NCBI RefSeq assembly: GCF_000250655.1
Contig: NC_016935.1
Coordinates: 7,396,001 to 7,460,000 of the forward strand
DNA from: Paenibacillus mucilaginosus 3016
GTDB lineage: Bacteria; Bacillota; Bacilli; Paenibacillales; NBRC-103111
Direction: 5' to 3'
DNA: 64,000 nucleotides
Shown here: in pieces, positions 52,956-62,036 of the stretch
Layout: each line of letters begins with the position of its first letter
Position numbering within the stretch: the stretch's first letter is position 1
Notes under the pieces: model-generated
Told to the model about the DNA's origin: nothing
The model's input: the letters and a program-made list of their open reading frames with translations, nothing else
Databases searched by the model: none
Made by a program: the position numbers and the translations under genes

Positions 52956-54515
52956 ATGCAGAAAATCCCAGTCATCCGCGATAAAAAGAGCTCCGACATC
53001 ACGATCATCTCGTCCGATGACGTAGTCAAGATCGAGTGCATCCGGGACAAGGAGTTCATCATCCATACCGTCTCCGACAAATATTACTGGGCGGCCTCCC
53101 TCGAGGTGTTCGAGGAATGGCTCTACGAGGAAGGATTCCGGCTCATCGACCAGATGAACGTGGTCAACATGAACCATGTCACCGGCTATGAACCCCGCAA
53201 AGGCGTCGTGACGCTCCGCACCGGCTCCTCCCCCCGATACAAGACCGCTTCCGCCGCATGGATTCACGGCGAGCATATTATGAACGTGCGCAGTCTTCTG
53301 GCCAAAATGAAGGAGCTCGACCAGGGCATTCCGCCGAGCCACGAAGGGGACGAGCTCTTCGAAACCGTTCTCGCGCAGGAGGAAGACCACCGCTTCGCCC
53401 GGTCCTACGCCATGATCAAGGCCTTGTACGAGAAGAAGAAGGCCGAGCTGCTGCTCGAGGAAAGCGAGCTGCGGTACAAGTCGCTCTTCGAGCACAATCC
53501 CGATCCGATCTGCTCCCTGAATCTCAACGGGATGCTGACCAGCATCAATCCGGCCATGTTCCAGGTCATCGGATACTCCGAGCAGGAATTGTCCGGCGGT
53601 ACAATCGAGCCGCTCATCCTGCCCGAGCATTACCCCCGGTGGTTCCAGCACTTCCAGGAAACCCTGAACGGCTCCACGCCCCATTACGAGCTTACCTTCA
53701 TCCACAAGGAAGGCTACCCCGTGGAAGCCAGTGTGCTGAACTTTCCGATCTTTGTGGGAAAGCAGATTGCCGGCGTCTACATGATCGGCCAGGACATCAG
53801 CGACCGCAAGCGTGCGGAAGAGATGCTGATCCGCTCCGAGAAGCTGTCGGTCGTCGGCCAGCTGGCCGCAGGCGTCGCCCACGAGATCCGCAACCCGCTC
53901 ACCTCGCTGAAGGGCTTCGTGCAGCTGCTGCAGGGCAAGATCAACGGGTATGACAACTACTTCGACATCATGCTTGAAGAGCTCGACCGCATCAATTTTA
54001 TCGTCAGCGAATTCCTGGTGATCGCCAAGCCCCAGTCCGTCCGGTTCCAGAAGAAGGACGCCGGAGCCATCCTGCAGAACACCCTGATGCTGATGGGGTC
54101 CCAGGCCTTGATCCACAACGTGGACATCCATACCCATATCGACCCCGATCTTCCTCCGATCCTGTGTGACGAGAACCAGATCAAGCAGGTGTTCATCAAC
54201 ATTCTCAATAACTCCGTGGACTCCATGCCTGCCGAAGGCGGCCAGATCCACATCGATTTCGGCCGGGCGGACCATGACCAGGTCCTGATGCGCTTCACCG
54301 ACCAGGGCTGCGGCATTCCGGAGGACCGTCTCCCGCGGCTTGGAGAGCCCTTCTACACCACGAAGGAAAAAGGCACCGGGCTCGGGCTTATGGTGACCTT
54401 CCGGATTATCGAGAACCACGGCGGCACCCTGAAATTCCACAGCTCCCTAGGACAGGGCACCACAGTGGAGATCTTCATCCCCGCCGTCGTGCCGGGCGGA
54501 ACGCTCGCCGTATAA
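52956..54515 (+). CDS. Soluble PAS histidine kinase with N-terminal LytTR-like domain
   Basis: 519 residues, no membrane helix. Residues about 10-90 have the LytTR pattern (DDVVKIECIRDKEFIIHTVS, AASLEVFEEWL, FRLIDQMNVVNMNHVTGYE). After a helical connector, a PAS domain lies at about 172-290 (LFEHNPDPICSLNLNG to VYMIGQDISDRK). HisKA has His309 in GVAHEIRNPLTSLKGF, and HATPase has NILNNSVDS, DQGCGI and GTGLGLMVTF. The kinase core is of the KinA/KinE/sporulation phosphorelay type and there is no adjacent regulator, so it may feed Spo0F (inference). A DNA-binding-type domain on a kinase is unusual; it could bind DNA or simply serve as a dimer/ligand module. Confidence 0.85.
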   Translation: MQKIPVIRDKKSSDITIISSDDVVKIECIRDKEFIIHTVSDKYYWAASLEVFEEWLYEEGFRLIDQMNVVNMNHVTGYEPRKGVVTLRTGSSPRYKTASAAWIHGEHIMNVRSLLAKMKELDQGIPPSHEGDELFETVLAQEEDHRFARSYAMIKALYEKKKAELLLEESELRYKSLFEHNPDPICSLNLNGMLTSINPAMFQVIGYSEQELSGGTIEPLILPEHYPRWFQHFQETLNGSTPHYELTFIHKEGYPVEASVLNFPIFVGKQIAGVYMIGQDISDRKRAEEMLIRSEKLSVVGQLAAGVAHEIRNPLTSLKGFVQLLQGKINGYDNYFDIMLEELDRINFIVSEFLVIAKPQSVRFQKKDAGAILQNTLMLMGSQALIHNVDIHTHIDPDLPPILCDENQIKQVFINILNNSVDSMPAEGGQIHIDFGRADHDQVLMRFTDQGCGIPEDRLPRLGEPFYTTKEKGTGLGLMVTFRIIENHGGTLKFHSSLGQGTTVEIFIPAVVPGGTLAV

Positions 54516-54596
54516 CACCGGAGCAGGACCGAAAGCGTCCTGCGGCCCGCAGAGGCAGCCTCCCCTGCCGCATACCTCTCAGCCCGAACACCAAAC

Positions 54597-54629
54597 AGCC
54601 TGCCGCTCCGGTGAAGGAGCAGGCAGGCT
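54597..54629. terminator. Hairpin between convergent genes
   Basis: AGCCTGCCGCTCC (54597-54609) pairs with GGAGCAGGCAGGCT (54616-54629) with a bulge. No long T run follows on either strand, so its efficiency is uncertain. Confidence 0.5.
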
Positions 54630-54656
54630 GTCTGTCGGATCCGTCTTCCACTCTTC

Positions 54657-54884
54657 CTAATAATAAGGATACGGGCCGTACGGGTACGGCGGATACGGAT
54701 AATACGGAACCGGAGCCGGAATCGGCAGCGGAAGCACGAGCGGCACGCCTCCCCAAGGGCCGAATTTGGGGTACCCGTAGTGCGGATATCCGTATTTGGG
54801 TCCCCATCCGTGGAAGACGCCGTACGGCGGACGTCTCATGTCGACGGGTGCGGATCTCGGAGCGGAACCAACCTTTTTCTGCAT
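54657..54884 (-). CDS. Small Tyr/Pro/Gly-rich protein, spore-coat-like
   Basis: 75 residues. The N-terminus is basic (MQKKVGSAPRSAPVDMRRPP), followed by GWGPKYGYPHYGYPKFGPWG and a tail of repeated YPYPPYPYG character. Composition like this is typical of small spore coat or crust proteins, which are crosslinked through tyrosine, but no family can be named. ATG 54884 has GAGG about 9 bases upstream. Monocistronic. Confidence 0.6.
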   Translation of the reverse strand: MQKKVGSAPRSAPVDMRRPPYGVFHGWGPKYGYPHYGYPKFGPWGGVPLVLPLPIPAPVPYYPYPPYPYGPYPYY

Positions 54885-55050
54885 AGGCAAGGACCTCGTT
54901 TCAAGTTATAATCGGGTTCTTGGGACCCTCTTCTACTCTCCTGTATATGACACCCCCCGCGGAGGGTGAATGCCCATCGCCCGAATTGGGTCCCTGCCCA
55001 GCATCCCTTTCTTGATTCCCTACATATTATCTATCCGGAGGTTATAGTCC

Positions 55051-56058
55051 ATGTCTATTCTGGTTACCGGCGGAGCCGGCTATATCGGCAGCCATACCTG
55101 TGTCGAGCTTCTTAATGCAGGACAGTCCATCGTCGTCGTCGACAACCTGTCGAACAGCAAGATGGAATCCCTTGAGCGGGTGCGCGAGCTGACCGGCCGG
55201 GATTTCCGCTTCTACGAGATCGACCTGCTGGACAAGGATAAGCTCGGCAGCGTCTTCGCCGAGAATGAAATCGAAGCGGTGATTCACTTCGCCGGCCTCA
55301 AGGCCGTCGGGGAATCCGTCGCCCAGCCGCTGCGCTATTACGAGAACAACATCACCGGCACGCTGAACCTGTGCGAGCAGATGCAGAAGCACGACGTGAA
55401 GAAGCTTGTCTTCAGCTCCTCGGCCACCGTCTACGGCATGTCGGAACAGGTGCCGATCACGGAAGCCTCACCGCTCTCCGCTACGAATCCCTACGGCCGT
55501 TCCAAGCTCATCATCGAAGAGATTCTGCGCGACCTGCATGTCTCCGACCCGTCGTGGAGCATTGCCCTGCTCCGCTACTTCAATCCGATCGGAGCCCATG
55601 CCAGCGGAAGAATCGGAGAAGACCCGAACGGCATCCCGAACAATCTCCTCCCTTACATCAGCCAGGTAGCCGTAGGCAAGCTCCAGGAGCTTCGCGTCTT
55701 CGGCAGCGACTATCCGACCGTCGACGGCACCGGGGTGCGCGACTATATTCACGTCTGCGACCTGGCTGCAGGCCACCTGAAAGCCGTGGACAAAGTACGC
55801 TCCACGACGGGCGTGGAGGCTTACAACCTCGGCACCGGCAAGGGCTACAGCGTGCTGGAGGTCATCCGCGCCTTTGAAGAGGCCTCCGGACAGAAGGTGC
55901 CGTATGCGATCGTCGACCGCCGCCCCGGCGATGTGGCCGTCTGCTATGCCGACCCGGCCAAAGCCCGCGAGGAGCTGCAGTGGACCGCGCAGCGCGGCAT
56001 CGAAGAGATGTGCGCCGACGCGTGGCGCTGGCAGACGGGTAATCCGAAGGGCTACTAG
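55051..56058 (+). CDS. galE: UDP-glucose 4-epimerase
   Basis: 335 residues, cytoplasmic short-chain dehydrogenase-type epimerase converting UDP-glucose and UDP-galactose, possibly also their N-acetyl forms. NAD-binding GGAGYIGSH (7-15), VVDNLSNSK, and the catalytic Ser124 in SSSATVYG with Tyr148 and Lys152 in YGRSK; RYFNPIGAH and DGTGVRDYIHVCDLA are GalE signatures. GGAGG lies upstream of the ATG. No Leloir pathway genes adjoin it, so a role in supplying precursors for surface polysaccharide is likely (inference). Confidence 0.95.
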   Translation: MSILVTGGAGYIGSHTCVELLNAGQSIVVVDNLSNSKMESLERVRELTGRDFRFYEIDLLDKDKLGSVFAENEIEAVIHFAGLKAVGESVAQPLRYYENNITGTLNLCEQMQKHDVKKLVFSSSATVYGMSEQVPITEASPLSATNPYGRSKLIIEEILRDLHVSDPSWSIALLRYFNPIGAHASGRIGEDPNGIPNNLLPYISQVAVGKLQELRVFGSDYPTVDGTGVRDYIHVCDLAAGHLKAVDKVRSTTGVEAYNLGTGKGYSVLEVIRAFEEASGQKVPYAIVDRRPGDVAVCYADPAKAREELQWTAQRGIEEMCADAWRWQTGNPKGY

Positions 56059-56073
56059 GGCGCTCGGGCGCTC

Positions 56074-56259
56074 GGGCGCTCGGGTATATGATTTTGCGTT
56101 CCGTTGTGCTTCGCACAAAGGTCACTTTCAAAATCATATATCCTCGCTTGTATCAAATGCTTATCCGGGCGCTCGGGTATATGGTTTCTCGTTCCGTTGT
56201 GCTTCGCACAAAGGTCACTTTCGAAACCATATATCCTCGCTGGTATCAAACTGCATATT
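56074..56259. repeat. Two 93-bp direct repeats folding into covarying hairpins
   Basis: Copies start at 56074 and 56167, each with GGGCGCTCGGG. Each forms a long stem: TATATGATTTTG (56085-56096) with CAAAATCATATA (56129-56140), and TATATGGTTTC (56178-56188) with GAAACCATATA (56223-56233). Two pairs differ by compensating changes (A-T to G-C and T-A to C-G). Both enclose an identical TTGTGC-TTC-GCACAA inner hairpin. The first copy is preceded by two extra GGGCGCTC units. Confidence 0.8.
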
Positions 56260-56293
56260 GCCGCCTCCTCAGCCTGAAGGCAGGCAAGTGCAA

Positions 56294-56335
56294 AAAAGAA
56301 GCCTCCACCCTTGGATCGGGTGGAGGCTTTCTTGC
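56294..56335. terminator. Bidirectional terminator between galE and prkA
   Basis: AAGCCTCCACCC (56299-56310) pairs with GGGTGGAGGCTT (56318-56329). TCTTGCC follows on the plus strand; CTTTTTTGC follows on the minus strand, where it ends the PrkA transcript. Confidence 0.8.
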
Positions 56336-56487
56336 CAAGACGGCCGGCTCTTCCAGCGGCGGAGAAAGAAAATCCTCCTTGCCGGAGGATGAGGTCGGGC
56401 TGTAAAGCGGCGGAAGCCTGCGGCGTCCGCGGGTAGGACAGGCTGCTCACTGCGCCTGATGCACCGCACTAAAGCGCGAAGCCGGAC

Positions 56488-58383
56488 TTACCGGTTCAGC
56501 AGGCTGCCGACATAGCGCAGCAGCTCGTTGGCCGAAGCCGTGGTGTAGCCGTGCTCCTCGACCAGCCGCTTGATGACTTCGTTGATCCGCTTGAGCTGGT
56601 TGCCGTCCGGCGTTTTGGTGGACGTCGTGATTTTGACGATATCCTTGAGGTCGGCGAACAGCTTCTTCTCGATCGCCTCGCGCAGACGCTCGTGGCTGCT
56701 GTAGTCGAAACGCCGGTTCTTCCGGGAGTAAGAGGACATCCGGATCAGGATCTCTTCGCGGAACGCCTTCTTCGCATTCTCGGAGATGCCGATCTGCTCC
56801 TCGATCGACCGCATGAGCCGCTCATCCGGATCCATCTCTTCGCCCGTAAGCGGATCCTTGATCTTGGCCCAGTTGCAGTACGCCTCGATGTTGTCGAGGT
56901 AGTTGTTGAAGAGCGTCTTCGCCGACTCGTCGAAGGAGTACACGAATGCCTTCTGCACTTCCTTCTTCGCCAGCTCGTCGTATTCCTTGCGCGCGATCGA
57001 GATGAAGTTGAGGTACCGCTCCCGCTCCTCCTTGGTGATCGAAGGATGCTGGTCGAGTCCGTCCTTCAGCGCCCGCAGCACGTCAAGGGCATTGATGAAC
57101 TCGAGATCGTGGCGGATGAGCGCGCTGGAGATGCGGTTGATGACATAGCGCGGATCAATCCCCGACATGCCCTCTTCGAGATACTCATTCTGCATCTCTT
57201 TGAGATCCGCTTCCTTGTAGCCCTCGACTTCCTCGCCGTCGTACATGCGCATTTTTTTGACGAGGTCCATGCCCTGCTTCTTCGATTCCTTGAGACGGGT
57301 CAGGATCGAGAAGATCGCCGCGGCGCGGAACGAATGCGGGGCGATATGCACATGCTTCATGTCGCTCTGCTGGATGAGCTTGGAGTAAATCTTTTCCTCC
57401 TCGGACACCTTGAGGTTATAAGGAATCGGCATGACGATCATCCGGGACTGCAGCGCCTCGTTCTTCTTGTTGGCGATGAACGATTTGTACTCGGATTCGT
57501 TCGTATGCGCGATAATCAGCTCATCGGCGGAGATGAGCGCGAAGCGCCCGGCCTTGAAATTCCCCTCCTGCGTCAGGGAGAGCAGGTTCCACAGGAATTT
57601 CTCGTCGCACTTCAGCATCTCCTGGAACTCCATGATGCCCCGGTTCGCTTTGTTCAGCTCCCCGTCGAAGCGGTAGGCGCGCGGATCGGATTCCGAGCCG
57701 AACTGGGTGATCGTCGAGAAGTCGATGCTGCCCGTAAGGTCGGCGATATCCTGGGACTTCGGATCCGACGGGCTGAATGTCCCGATCCCGACCCGGTTGT
57801 CCTCGGAGATCAGCACCCGCTCCACCAGCACATCCTCGATGCGTCCGTGGTACTCGTCGCGAAGACGGATCTGGCACGACGGGCAGAGATTGCCTTCGAT
57901 CTTCACTCCGAGCTCCTTCTCCACCTCCGGCCGCAGCTCGTGCGGGATGAGATGCAGCGGCTCTTCATGCATCGGGCAGCCCTGGATGGCGTACACGGCG
58001 CCGGCATCGGTCCGGGAGAACTGCTCAAGCCCCCGCTTCAGCATCGTCACCAGCGTCGACTTACCGCCGCTCACCGGACCCATCAGAAGCAGAATCCGCT
58101 TGCGCACTTCGAGGCGGCGGGCGGCGGAATGGAAGTACTCCTCCACCAGCTTCTCCACAGCGGAATCCAGACCGAATATTTCTTTGTCGAAGAAATTGTA
58201 CCTCCGGCGCCCGTTCTCCTCCGTGATGCCCTGGGAGGCGATCATCTCATACACCCGTGCATGCGCCGTCATGGCCAAACGCGGATTCTCGCGGAGCTTC
58301 TCCACATATTCGGCGAAGGAACCAACCCAAGCCAGTCTTTCGGTTTCCGTGCGGTGGTCGGCGATTTTTTTGAATAAGCTCAT
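56488..58383 (-). CDS. prkA: PrkA family serine protein kinase/ATPase
   Basis: 631 residues, cytoplasmic AAA+-type protein. Walker A is GPVSGGKST (102-110) with an N-terminal PrkA AAA domain (to about 360), and a C-terminal PrkA kinase-like domain follows (RRFDYSSHERLREAIEKKLF, then a helical tail). A Cys/His cluster (QGCPMHEE ... GNLCPSCQIRL) is present as in Bacillus PrkA. In Bacillus, PrkA acts in the mother cell and affects sigma-K-dependent sporulation. AGGAGG lies 8 bases upstream of the ATG. The yeaH/spoVR-type neighbours seen elsewhere are absent. Confidence 0.95.
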   Translation of the reverse strand: MSLFKKIADHRTETERLAWVGSFAEYVEKLRENPRLAMTAHARVYEMIASQGITEENGRRRYNFFDKEIFGLDSAVEKLVEEYFHSAARRLEVRKRILLLMGPVSGGKSTLVTMLKRGLEQFSRTDAGAVYAIQGCPMHEEPLHLIPHELRPEVEKELGVKIEGNLCPSCQIRLRDEYHGRIEDVLVERVLISEDNRVGIGTFSPSDPKSQDIADLTGSIDFSTITQFGSESDPRAYRFDGELNKANRGIMEFQEMLKCDEKFLWNLLSLTQEGNFKAGRFALISADELIIAHTNESEYKSFIANKKNEALQSRMIVMPIPYNLKVSEEEKIYSKLIQQSDMKHVHIAPHSFRAAAIFSILTRLKESKKQGMDLVKKMRMYDGEEVEGYKEADLKEMQNEYLEEGMSGIDPRYVINRISSALIRHDLEFINALDVLRALKDGLDQHPSITKEERERYLNFISIARKEYDELAKKEVQKAFVYSFDESAKTLFNNYLDNIEAYCNWAKIKDPLTGEEMDPDERLMRSIEEQIGISENAKKAFREEILIRMSSYSRKNRRFDYSSHERLREAIEKKLFADLKDIVKITTSTKTPDGNQLKRINEVIKRLVEEHGYTTASANELLRYVGSLLNR

Positions 58384-58400
58384 GATTCTAACCTCCTAAG

Positions 58401-58419
58401 GGTTTTGCCAAGCAAAACC
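58401..58419 (-). other. Perfect hairpin just upstream of the prkA ribosome binding site
   Basis: GGTTTTGC / GCAAAACC with a 3-base loop, 3 bases upstream of AGGAGG. Its closeness to the ribosome binding site suggests an effect on translation or mRNA stability. From 58420 to 58787 I see no gene; the minus strand has AATACACT near 58664-58671, a near match to a sigma-E -10, without a -35. Confidence 0.4.
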
Positions 58420-58787
58420 TACTTCGAAAGCGTCGGCTCGCCCAAAGCCGTACCTCGGAACCACATGAGGCACAGCAGGAGACAACCCGCGGTTACACAT
58501 ACGTTGTCAGAAAGGCCTTGAGGTCATCTTCTGCTGCTTCTGGTGGAGACGGCAGCGGCTTCGGCGGTGGATACCGGCGGCAGTACTTGCTTGGACAGCA
58601 TCGGCGTGAGTTTCCTATGGATGACAGCGCGTCAGGTTACTTTACAACCCTCTTCATGTTCTGAAGTGTATTAAATACCTATGCAGGAAGAGGGACGAAG
58701 TTGCCCGAAATTTTAGACAAAATCAATAAAAGCAGCCGAGCCCCCCCTTGCACCAAACATTCCCTGGGAATGGAAGGTATTCATGAC

Positions 58788-58824
58788 AAACACCCTCACG
58801 GCATGCGCCGGAGGGTGTTTGTTC
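58788..58824 (-). terminator. Terminator of the lytS-lytR-cstA-ybdD cluster
   Basis: AAACACCCTC (58788-58797) pairs with GAGGGTGTTT (58811-58820) across a GC-rich loop; short T stretches follow on both strands. Confidence 0.65.
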
Positions 58825-58863
58825 CTGTATGGACAGGGCAGCCGGAGGCCTGGACGCAGCCCC

Positions 58864-59067
58864 TCAGCAGCACCGGGAGACTTTGCCTCCCTTGGCGTTG
58901 TAGCGGGCATCCTGGGCTTCCCGGAAGAACTCCTCCCGCGTCTGGACGGGGAGCTCCGGGTGGCATTCCTGCATATGCTTCACATACGTTTCATAGTTGG
59001 GTACGCCGACGAGCAGATCCAGGAACTGCTGCCGGTACTGGAGCACGGTCTTCACGCGCTCAAACAT
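58864..59067 (-). CDS. YbdD/YjiX-family (DUF466) small protein
   Basis: 67 residues, matching the short acidic/basic proteins that accompany CstA-type transporters (PNYETYVKHMQECHPELPVQ, REEFFREAQDARYN). The start overlaps the end of cstA by 8 bases, so they are translationally coupled. The C-terminus ends in a Cys-Cys pair. In enterobacteria the partner pair is CstA-YbdD or BtsT-YjiX; the small protein is required for or modulates transport. Confidence 0.88.
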   Translation of the reverse strand: MFERVKTVLQYRQQFLDLLVGVPNYETYVKHMQECHPELPVQTREEFFREAQDARYNAKGGKVSRCC

Positions 59068-61144
59068 AGGTCGTCGCCTCCCGGCCGTCCTGCCCCCGCG
59101 CCACGTACGGCGCCTCGTTCACTTCAAGCTGCCCCTTCGCCAGCACGCGGTACCATGTACGGAGGGCGGACAGGAACACAAGAAGGACGATGATCATGAA
59201 CAACCCGCACAAGGCCGCATCCACGTAATCGTTGGTGATGATCTGCTGCATCTGGGCCATGTTCTTCGCCGGCGCGATCAGCTTGCCTGAGGCCATCGCT
59301 TCCTTATATTGCGCGGCATGCTTCAGGAAGCCGATCTTCGCTTCGGGATGGAACAGCTTCTGCCAGCCCGCCGTCATCGTGACGACGAGCAGCCATGCGG
59401 TCGGCACCAGGGTAACCCAGGCGTACTTCTTGCGGCCCATCTTGAGCAGAATCGTCGAGCCGAGAATGAGCGCCATGCCGGCCAGCATCTGGTTGGCGAT
59501 CCCGAAGAGCGCCCACAGCGAGTTGATGCCGCCGAGCGGGTCCACCACGCCCTGGTACAGGAAGTAGCCCCACCCCGCTACGCACAGGGCGGTCGCCACG
59601 ACATTGCCCAAGGTCGACTCCGTATTCCCAAGCCGCTTCGAGAAGCTCCCGAGAATCTCCTGGATCATGAAGCGCCCTACCCGGGTGCCGGCATCGATGG
59701 TCGTCAGGATGAACAAGGCCTCGAACAGGATGGCAAAATGATACCAGAACGCCATCAGCGCTTTCCCGCCGATCACCCCGGAGAGAATATGCGCCATGCC
59801 GATGGCGAACGTCGGCGCCCCGCCGGTCCGCGACAGAATTGTTGTCTCGCCGACGTCCTTCGCGAGCCCCGTGAGGTCATCCGGGGTGATGGTGAAGCCC
59901 CAGGAGGTCAGCTTGGCGGCCGCCTGCACGGCATCGGTGCCGATCGCGGCCGCAGGCGAGTTGATCGCAAAGTAGGCGCCCGGCGTAATGACGCAGGCGG
60001 CGATCAGCGCCATGATCGCGACGAACGATTCCATGAGCATCGCGCCGTAGCCGATCGGCCGGGCGTGCGACTCCCGCTCGAGCATCTTCGGCGTCGTGCC
60101 CGAAGAGATCAGGGAGTGGAACCCCGAGACGGCGCCGCAGGCGATCGTGATGAAGAGGAACGGGAACAGGTTGCCGGCGAACACCGGGCCCGTGCCGTCG
60201 ATGAACTTGGTAGTGGCCGGCATCGCAAGCTCCGGCATCACCACGAAGATGCCGAGCGCCAGGCCGACGATCGTGCCGATCTTCAGGAACGTCGACAGGT
60301 AGTCGCGGGGCGCAAGCAGCAGCCAGACCGGCAGCGCCGAGGCGATGAACCCGTAGGCGATCATCATCAGGGCGATCGCTTCGCCGCTGAAGGTGAACAT
60401 CGCCGAGAGGTACTCGGACTCCGCCACGTACTTGCCGGCGATCAGAGAGCCGAGCAGCAGCACAAGCCCGATCAGCGAGGCTTCCACCACCCGGCCCGGC
60501 CGGATATAGCGCATGTACATGCCCATGAGCAGAGCGATCGGGATCGTGGCGGCAATCGTGAACATGCCCCACGGCGAGCCGATCAGCGCTTTGACGACCA
60601 CGAGCGCCAGGACGGCCAGCAGGATGACCATGATGCCGAGGATGCCCACCATCGCGATGGCGCCGGCGACCGGCCCGAGCTCCTCCTTGATCATCTCGCC
60701 CAGCGACTTGCCGTTCCGGCGGGTCGAAGCGAATAGGATGACGAAATCCTGTACGGCGCCGCCGAGAATGACGCCGATGACGATCCAGAGCGTTCCGGGC
60801 AGATAGCCCATCTGGGCGGCGAGCACCGGACCGACCAGCGGGCCGGCTCCGGCGATGGCCGCGAAGTGGTGCCCGAAGAGCACCCATTTGTTCGTCGGCA
60901 CGTAGTCCTTGCCGTCGTTCTTGAGCTCCGCCGGCGTCTTGCGGTTATCGTCGAGCCCGAACACCTTGTGGGCCAGGAACCGGCTGTAGAACCGGTAGGC
61001 TACGGCATAGCAGGACACGGCGGCGATGATGAGCCACATCGCATTCACCGACTCGCCCCGGTTCAGGGCGATCGTGGCGAACGCGAATGCGCCGAGTACG
61101 GAGACGATCCCCCATAACAGGATGGATTTGAAGCTTCTTGCCAC
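59060..61144 (-). CDS. cstA: CstA-family carbon starvation protein (peptide/pyruvate transporter)
   Basis: 694 residues, roughly 16-18 membrane helices. CstA landmarks include FGHHFAAIAGAGPLVGPVLA, a large FHSLISSGTTPKM segment, and ILTTIDAGTRVGRFMIQE. Family members import pyruvate (BtsT/CstA of E. coli) or peptides. I start at GTG 61144, which has GGAGGGG 9 bases upstream, rather than an upstream ATG at 61180 that lies across the cre site. It sits directly downstream of a LytS/LytR pair, the same arrangement as the pyruvate-sensing BtsSR system controlling BtsT, so pyruvate is the likely substrate (inference). CcpA control is suggested by the site at 61166. Confidence 0.92.
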   Translation of the reverse strand: MARSFKSILLWGIVSVLGAFAFATIALNRGESVNAMWLIIAAVSCYAVAYRFYSRFLAHKVFGLDDNRKTPAELKNDGKDYVPTNKWVLFGHHFAAIAGAGPLVGPVLAAQMGYLPGTLWIVIGVILGGAVQDFVILFASTRRNGKSLGEMIKEELGPVAGAIAMVGILGIMVILLAVLALVVVKALIGSPWGMFTIAATIPIALLMGMYMRYIRPGRVVEASLIGLVLLLGSLIAGKYVAESEYLSAMFTFSGEAIALMMIAYGFIASALPVWLLLAPRDYLSTFLKIGTIVGLALGIFVVMPELAMPATTKFIDGTGPVFAGNLFPFLFITIACGAVSGFHSLISSGTTPKMLERESHARPIGYGAMLMESFVAIMALIAACVITPGAYFAINSPAAAIGTDAVQAAAKLTSWGFTITPDDLTGLAKDVGETTILSRTGGAPTFAIGMAHILSGVIGGKALMAFWYHFAILFEALFILTTIDAGTRVGRFMIQEILGSFSKRLGNTESTLGNVVATALCVAGWGYFLYQGVVDPLGGINSLWALFGIANQMLAGMALILGSTILLKMGRKKYAWVTLVPTAWLLVVTMTAGWQKLFHPEAKIGFLKHAAQYKEAMASGKLIAPAKNMAQMQQIITNDYVDAALCGLFMIIVLLVFLSALRTWYRVLAKGQLEVNEAPYVARGQDGREATTYV

Positions 61145-61165
61145 AGCATTCCCCTCCAATGGATA

Positions 61166-61200
61166 TGATAGCGCTTGCATTGTCTTTATCCATCAGTATA
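61166..61200 (-). promoter_or_regulatory. cstA promoter element with cre (CcpA) site
   Basis: 61166-61179 reads TGATAGCGCTTGCA, 13 of 14 positions of the catabolite-responsive consensus in either orientation, around an AGCGCT core. A minus-strand TATACT (61200-61195) lies just upstream, so the cre falls over the first transcribed bases, a classic repressing position. Confidence 0.7.
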
Positions 61201-61262
61201 AACGCTTCCCTGTCCGGGAGGAATGCCTGCGGCGCAACATGTCGGCGCCCTCTTCCAACGTG

Positions 61263-61997
61263 TCAGATTTCGAGCTTCAAACGCAGTTCCTTGACGTAAT
61301 TGCGGCTCACCGGAACGGTCGTGCCGGCCTCGTCGTCGATCCGGACATCATAGGCGCCGTTGATCCAGGACTTCAGCTCCGTGATCGCAGCAAGCCGGAC
61401 GAGATAGCTCTTGTGGCAGCGAAAAAATCCGTAAGGGGCCAGCTTCTGCTCCAGCTCCTGCAGCGTATAGCCTACCGGGTACGCCCCGCCGCCCGTGTGG
61501 ACGAGCACATGCTTGCCCTCTTTGCTGATATACTGGACCTCCGCCGGGAAGACGTATTTGATCCCTCCCTCGACCTCCAGTGCCAGCTTGACGCACCCTC
61601 CTCCTGCCGCCGCCGGCTTCGGCGTCACAGGCACCGCGGCCTTGCGCAGTTCCCGGAATACCTCCGCCACCTCCTCCTCGTCATAAGGCTTCAGCAGGTA
61701 GTGGAAGGCGCGGAGCTTGAACGCATCCACCGCATATTGGTCGTAGGCGGTGGAGAACACAATCTTCAGCCCCGGCTGAAGCTCCGCCAGCAGCTGTGCC
61801 ACCTGGCGGCCGCTGAGGTCCGGCATGTCCATATCGAGGAAGAGCAGATCGGGCTGCTCCTCCTGCACCCGGCGCACCGCCTCCATGCCCCCCGATGCCG
61901 TAACCACGCTCAGGACATCCGGAATCTGGCCGGTCAGGTAAGCGAGCTCCTCCCGCGCCGGCGCTTCATCGTCTGCAATAACCACCTTGTATCCCAT
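61263..61997 (-). CDS. LytR/AlgR-family (LytTR) response regulator
   Basis: 244 residues: receiver (ADDEAPAREEL, Asp55 in LFLDMDMPDLSG, LLKPYDEEE) and a C-terminal LytTR DNA-binding domain (YISKEGKHVLVHTGGGAYPV, FFRCHKSYLVRLAAITELKS). GGGAGG precedes the ATG. It lies between the LytS-type kinase and cstA on one strand; by analogy with BtsR/YpdB it should activate the transporter gene directly downstream. Confidence 0.93.
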   Translation of the reverse strand: MGYKVVIADDEAPAREELAYLTGQIPDVLSVVTASGGMEAVRRVQEEQPDLLFLDMDMPDLSGRQVAQLLAELQPGLKIVFSTAYDQYAVDAFKLRAFHYLLKPYDEEEVAEVFRELRKAAVPVTPKPAAAGGGCVKLALEVEGGIKYVFPAEVQYISKEGKHVLVHTGGGAYPVGYTLQELEQKLAPYGFFRCHKSYLVRLAAITELKSWINGAYDVRIDDEAGTTVPVSRNYVKELRLKLEI

Positions 61998-62036
61998 GAA
62001 TGCTCCCTCCCTTCTTTGGCCGAAGAAGACGGCTCA

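Noticed and set aside
56074..56259. CRISPR array
   Set aside because: Only two units, each itself a long hairpin, with no short constant repeat plus unique spacers and no cas genes.
56551..58377. 608-residue open frame opposite prkA
   Set aside because: Antisense shadow; PrkA is full length and conserved on the other strand.
59309..60736. 475-residue open frame opposite cstA
   Set aside because: Asp/His/Arg-rich translation of reversed membrane-helix codons; not a protein.
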